A DNA stretch of 38,245 nt from assembly GCA_025356715.1 (NCBI GenBank), contig JANXRU010000046.1:1-38245 (forward strand). The letters run 5' to 3'. Both the position numbers and the translations under genes were made by a program. Positions 36,164 to 38,245 of this stretch are shown here, piece by piece. The number at the start of each line of letters is the position of its first letter. Within the stretch, counting starts at the first letter, position 1. Below the pieces are notes generated by a model. The model saw only the letters and a program-made list of their open reading frames with translations. It did no database searches and was not told the DNA's origin. The stretch comes from Bacteroidota bacterium. GTDB lineage: Bacteria > Bacteroidota > Bacteroidia > B-17B0 > B-17BO.

Positions 36164-36203
36164 AAAAAACCTCAAAATAAGTTTTTTAAATACAGATTTT
36201 TTT

Positions 36204-36211
36204 TATATTTG
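36204..36211 (+). promoter_or_regulatory. Candidate -7 box TATATTTG upstream of the lipoprotein-siaB-siaC unit
   Basis: A perfect match to TAnnTTTG, 54 bases ahead of the start at 36266. No clean -33 element is seen at the right spacing (the preceding stretch is T-rich). Its position, overlapping an upstream in-frame ATG at 36209, also argues that the longer start of the lipoprotein is not used. Confidence 0.35.
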
Positions 36212-36265
36212 AATGTTCTTTGGCATCTAATTTGCAAAAGAACAAAAGATTTTTATAAAACTATA

Positions 36266-37090
36266 ATGAAAAAAACAATTGTTACATCGTTAATCTTCGT
36301 GCTTTCATCAATAATAACGTTACAATCTTGTAAAAAAGCATCCCCAACTGTTGATGATGAAACTCAATCAGTAGTTGATAATGCTATTTGTGAGCAGCAG
36401 TTCATGTCTATTGCTCCAAATATTAATAATAAAGGGGCTGGTTCTCCAAAAAATGCTGGTTTTAAAATAAATACATCATGTGGTACTTGGTCTATTACAT
36501 CTACTAATATGTCAGATACGCTAACTGATGCTGTTGGTTTGTATTTAAATGGTCCTGTTAATTTTGAAATAAACTATTTAGGTTGCACTGATAATGATGG
36601 AATAATTAAATCGGGTAAAATTAACATCAAATCAACTCATAAATGGTCGATGTTAACTGGAACAAATACAGCTGTAGCAACTACAACAGTTTCATTTAAT
36701 AACTATACAGTAGATGGAATAATTTATGACGGTACCGTTATTGTAACAAAATCTTTAAATTCTTTGACAACTAAGGTCATTGGTGGGCATTGTACTAATA
36801 ATACTTGGAATATTTATTATGATTGTGATAAAACATTAACCAAAAATACAAGTGGCGATTTTACCATTACAGGCTCTTCCTCAGGTACAAATAGAGATGG
36901 CCGTAAATTTACGTCAACTATTTTAAGTCCAATTTTTAAACCTGCAAATTATAAATTTATTACATCTGGAACTTTAGATTTGACTCCTGATGGCTTTAAA
37001 ACAAGAACAGTTGATTTTGGTAACGGGACTTTAGATGATCAAGCCACATTTACAGTTGATGGGCAAACTTTTACATTTACAATGAAGTAA
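36266..37090 (+). CDS. Lipoprotein of unknown function between the phosphatase and siaB
   Basis: A 274-residue lipoprotein. The frame is open from an ATG at 36209, but that start adds 19 residues ahead of a complete signal peptide, so I choose ATG 36266: MKKTIVTSLIF and a hydrophobic core to lipobox LQSC (Cys21), then KKASPTVDDETQS. The mature part is Thr/Ser/Asn-rich with alternating hydrophobic residues (beta-rich) and several cysteines (INTSCGTW, YLGCTDNDG, GGHCTNNTW, YDCDKT) that could pair. No family is recognised. It starts 102 bp after the phosphatase stop and ends 24 bp before siaB, so it is probably in the siaBC transcription unit. It might be an output or a sensor partner; there is no direct evidence. 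Confidence 0.8.
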   Translation: MKKTIVTSLIFVLSSIITLQSCKKASPTVDDETQSVVDNAICEQQFMSIAPNINNKGAGSPKNAGFKINTSCGTWSITSTNMSDTLTDAVGLYLNGPVNFEINYLGCTDNDGIIKSGKINIKSTHKWSMLTGTNTAVATTTVSFNNYTVDGIIYDGTVIVTKSLNSLTTKVIGGHCTNNTWNIYYDCDKTLTKNTSGDFTITGSSSGTNRDGRKFTSTILSPIFKPANYKFITSGTLDLTPDGFKTRTVDFGNGTLDDQATFTVDGQTFTFTMK

Positions 37091-37114
37091 TTCACTTTTA
37101 AAAGCTATAGCTTA

Positions 37115-37669
37115 ATGATTGATGCATACAACATATACGATAAAATGGAAAAGAATAATATTCTTCTCTCTTTTAAAGGCGATATAACTTCTGAATTATT
37201 AACATCTATTCTTCAAATTATGGAGAATAAAATGGAAAATATGCAAGAGGAACCTAAAACTAAAAAGAAAGTTTATAACGTTTTGGTTGAATGTTTGCAA
37301 AATCTTTACCATCACATGGATGATGCTACTAATGAAAATGGATTCAAAGAAAGAAGTGCCATTTTTATGATTGGAAAAAGCGATACTGGTTATAATATTA
37401 TTACAGGTAATTACATTTTAAATGAGGGAGTTTCAGGATTAAAAAACCGATTAGATGAAGTAAATTCCTTATCAAAAGATCAATTAAAAGATTATTATAA
37501 ATCCGTTTTAAACAATGGAGAAATGTCCTTAAAAGGCGGAGGCGGTTTAGGTATGATAGATATTGCCCGCAAAACTGGTGAAAAATTAGAATATGATTTT
37601 TTGGATATTGACAATAAAGTTTCTTTCTTTACACTAATTATAAAAGTAACACAACCACAATTAATATAA
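37115..37669 (+). CDS. siaB: SiaB-family protein kinase
   Basis: A 184-residue cytoplasmic kinase-like protein with a GHKL-type ATPase fold. A helix with Glu59 and Asn63 (VECLQNLYHHM) matches the N-box, and SLKGGGGLGMIDIARKTG, with the glycine loop at 141-146, matches the nucleotide-binding G-box and lid. In Pseudomonas aeruginosa SiaB phosphorylates a threonine of SiaC and is opposed by the PP2C phosphatase SiaA. Here the gene lies 24 bp after a lipoprotein gene and 17 bp before the siaC relative, an arrangement that supports function as a pair. The catalytic mechanism and substrate are taken from the family; activity in this organism is not shown. Confidence 0.85.
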   Translation: MIDAYNIYDKMEKNNILLSFKGDITSELLTSILQIMENKMENMQEEPKTKKKVYNVLVECLQNLYHHMDDATNENGFKERSAIFMIGKSDTGYNIITGNYILNEGVSGLKNRLDEVNSLSKDQLKDYYKSVLNNGEMSLKGGGGLGMIDIARKTGEKLEYDFLDIDNKVSFFTLIIKVTQPQLI

Positions 37670-37686
37670 AATAAAAAAAGTTCACT

Positions 37687-38067
37687 ATGGAAAAATACGC
37701 AATCGAAGGCACGCCAAAAACACCAACTATCTCTTTTGATATTCAAGCAGGTGTATTAGAAATCAAAGGACGTTCAATTCCTGAAAATTCAATTGAGTTT
37801 TACAAACCGATGATTGATGCATTAGATAAGTATTCTAGTGCTTCAAAACCAGCAACTACAGTTAATATTCAATTGGAATATTTTAACACGAGTTCATCAA
37901 AATGTATTTTAGATATTTTCAAAAAGTTGGAATCTATTCATAAAGGTGGAAGTGCCGTTACAATTAACTGGCATTATGAAGAAGATGATGAAGATATGTT
38001 AGAAGCTGGTGAAGATTATCAAGCAATTATTAGTGTTCCGTTTAAAATGGTTCAAGTAGCAGAATAA
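37687..38067 (+). CDS. siaC: SiaC-family (DUF1987) regulatory phosphoprotein
   Basis: A 126-residue cytoplasmic protein of the DUF1987/SiaC family. The phospho-acceptor of P. aeruginosa SiaC is Thr68; here residue 68 is also Thr, in LEYFNTSSSK, the conserved context. The N-terminal half (TPTISFDIQAGVLEIKGRSI, IPENSIEFYKPMIDAL) is the family signature and the C-terminal part is acidic (YEEDDEDMLE). In the Pseudomonas system unphosphorylated SiaC binds and activates the diguanylate cyclase SiaD. No GGDEF protein is visible here, so the partner is unknown. The gene is followed by a strong terminator (38093-38121), which closes the unit. Confidence 0.9.
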   Translation: MEKYAIEGTPKTPTISFDIQAGVLEIKGRSIPENSIEFYKPMIDALDKYSSASKPATTVNIQLEYFNTSSSKCILDIFKKLESIHKGGSAVTINWHYEEDDEDMLEAGEDYQAIISVPFKMVQVAE

Positions 38068-38092
38068 TTCACATTTGACATCTATAATGTTT

Positions 38093-38121
38093 AAAAAACC
38101 TCGAAATTTCGGGGTTTTTTT
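38093..38121 (+). terminator. Rho-independent terminator after siaC
   Basis: AAAAAACCTCG (38093-38103), a 6-base AAATTT loop, then CGGGGTTTTTT (38110-38120) form a stem with one G-T wobble, ending in a run of seven T. It lies 25 bases past the siaC stop. The A-run on the left arm could also allow weak termination on the other strand. Confidence 0.9.
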
Positions 38122-38144
38122 ACGCCTTTTAAGCAATATTTCAT

Positions 38145-38152
38145 TAAATTTG
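38145..38152 (+). promoter_or_regulatory. Probable -7 box TAAATTTG of the aldolase gene
   Basis: A perfect match to the Bacteroidota -7 consensus TAnnTTTG, 24 bases upstream of the ATG at 38177 and just after the siaC terminator, giving a leader of about 20 bases. The -33 position is T-rich without a clear TTG. Confidence 0.45.
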
Positions 38153-38176
38153 TATCCTTAAAAAAAAGAAATTACT

Positions 38177-38245
38177 ATGTCAAAAATTACAGATTTATTA
38201 GGAGCTCAAGCTGATGGATTATTGAACCATACTTGTAAAACAATT
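38177..38245 (+). CDS. Start of a class I fructose-bisphosphate aldolase (3' truncated by window edge)
   Basis: Only 23 codons are visible. The sequence from MSKITDLLGAQADGLLNH, ending in CKTI, resembles the N-terminus of Bacteroidota class I fructose-bisphosphate aldolases, which have a 'tELLGskAe.LL.H.cktI' start. If correct it cleaves fructose 1,6-bisphosphate in glycolysis. The call is based on the pattern of the first residues only, so I keep it moderate. It has its own probable promoter and follows a terminator, so it does not belong to the siaBC unit. Confidence 0.6.
   Translation, partial: MSKITDLLGAQADGLLNHTCKTI

Noticed and set aside
36164..36195. A-rich and T-rich stretch after the phosphatase stop, considered as a terminator
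   Set aside because: The possible stem is almost only A-T pairs with imperfect matching, so it is not distinguishable from background.

Overview
The window looks like chromosomal DNA of a low-GC member of the Bacteroidota. The reasons are three proteins with type IX secretion (T9SS) C-terminal sorting domains, many secreted or lipoprotein genes with SQ- or SC-type signal peptides, starts mostly without Shine-Dalgarno sequences, several -7 boxes of the Bacteroidota form TAnnTTTG, a Reg_prop/Y_Y_Y sensor, and dispersed palindromic repeats of a kind I associate with the phylum. I cannot place it below phylum. I see no rRNA, tRNA, CRISPR array, IS transposase or prophage gene, so this is core or near-core genome.

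Layout. 1-5.5 kb: the tail of an XRE-type regulator, then a minus-strand cluster read from 5545 down to 434 (T9SS-sorted protein, secreted protein, PAP2 phosphatase, GT39 glycosyltransferase, threonine aldolase); the last four are packed with 0-3 bp gaps. 5.7-7.8 kb: small membrane proteins, a TlpA-like thioredoxin and the transglycosylase MtgA. 7.9-15.4 kb, plus strand: a lipoprotein/beta-barrel pair, prmC, a double TonB-C-domain protein, hutH, a TIMP-like protein and inorganic pyrophosphatase. 15.5-18.8 kb: a TonB-dependent receptor followed by a di-haem peroxidase lipoprotein. 19.1-29.8 kb, minus strand: mutS, enolase, a MiaE-type tRNA hydroxylase, two tandem paralogous M43 metalloproteases with T9SS tails, and an SPFH protein. 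29.8-32.8 kb: TPR protein, a PTPS/QueD-family enzyme, a VanX/DdpX-type dipeptidase lipoprotein and a YhhQ-type transporter. 32.9-38.1 kb: a signalling block. The right edge holds the first 23 codons of what looks like a class I fructose-bisphosphate aldolase.

The most interesting part is the last block. It contains a 1092-residue membrane protein with a beta-propeller sensor, a Y_Y_Y domain, a transmembrane helix, a coiled coil and an intact SpoIIE/PP2C phosphatase domain. Downstream are an unknown lipoprotein, a SiaB-family kinase and a SiaC-family phosphoprotein that keeps the phospho-acceptor threonine at residue 68. A terminator closes the unit. This reads as a SiaABC-like threonine phosphorylation switch in which the usual phosphatase sensor is replaced by a propeller sensor. 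No SiaD-type diguanylate cyclase is visible in the window, so the output is unknown.

Other points worth a look: a 10-bp direct repeat with exact 21-bp period in a divergent promoter region; a ~130-bp MITE-like element; CCGATAGCTATCGG-type palindromes, one inside a tiny reading frame just before ppa and one in the enolase leader; a T9SS-tailed protein with a cytoplasmic-looking cysteine domain ahead of its membrane helix; and a pterin enzyme whose cysteine spacing matches PTPS rather than QueD.
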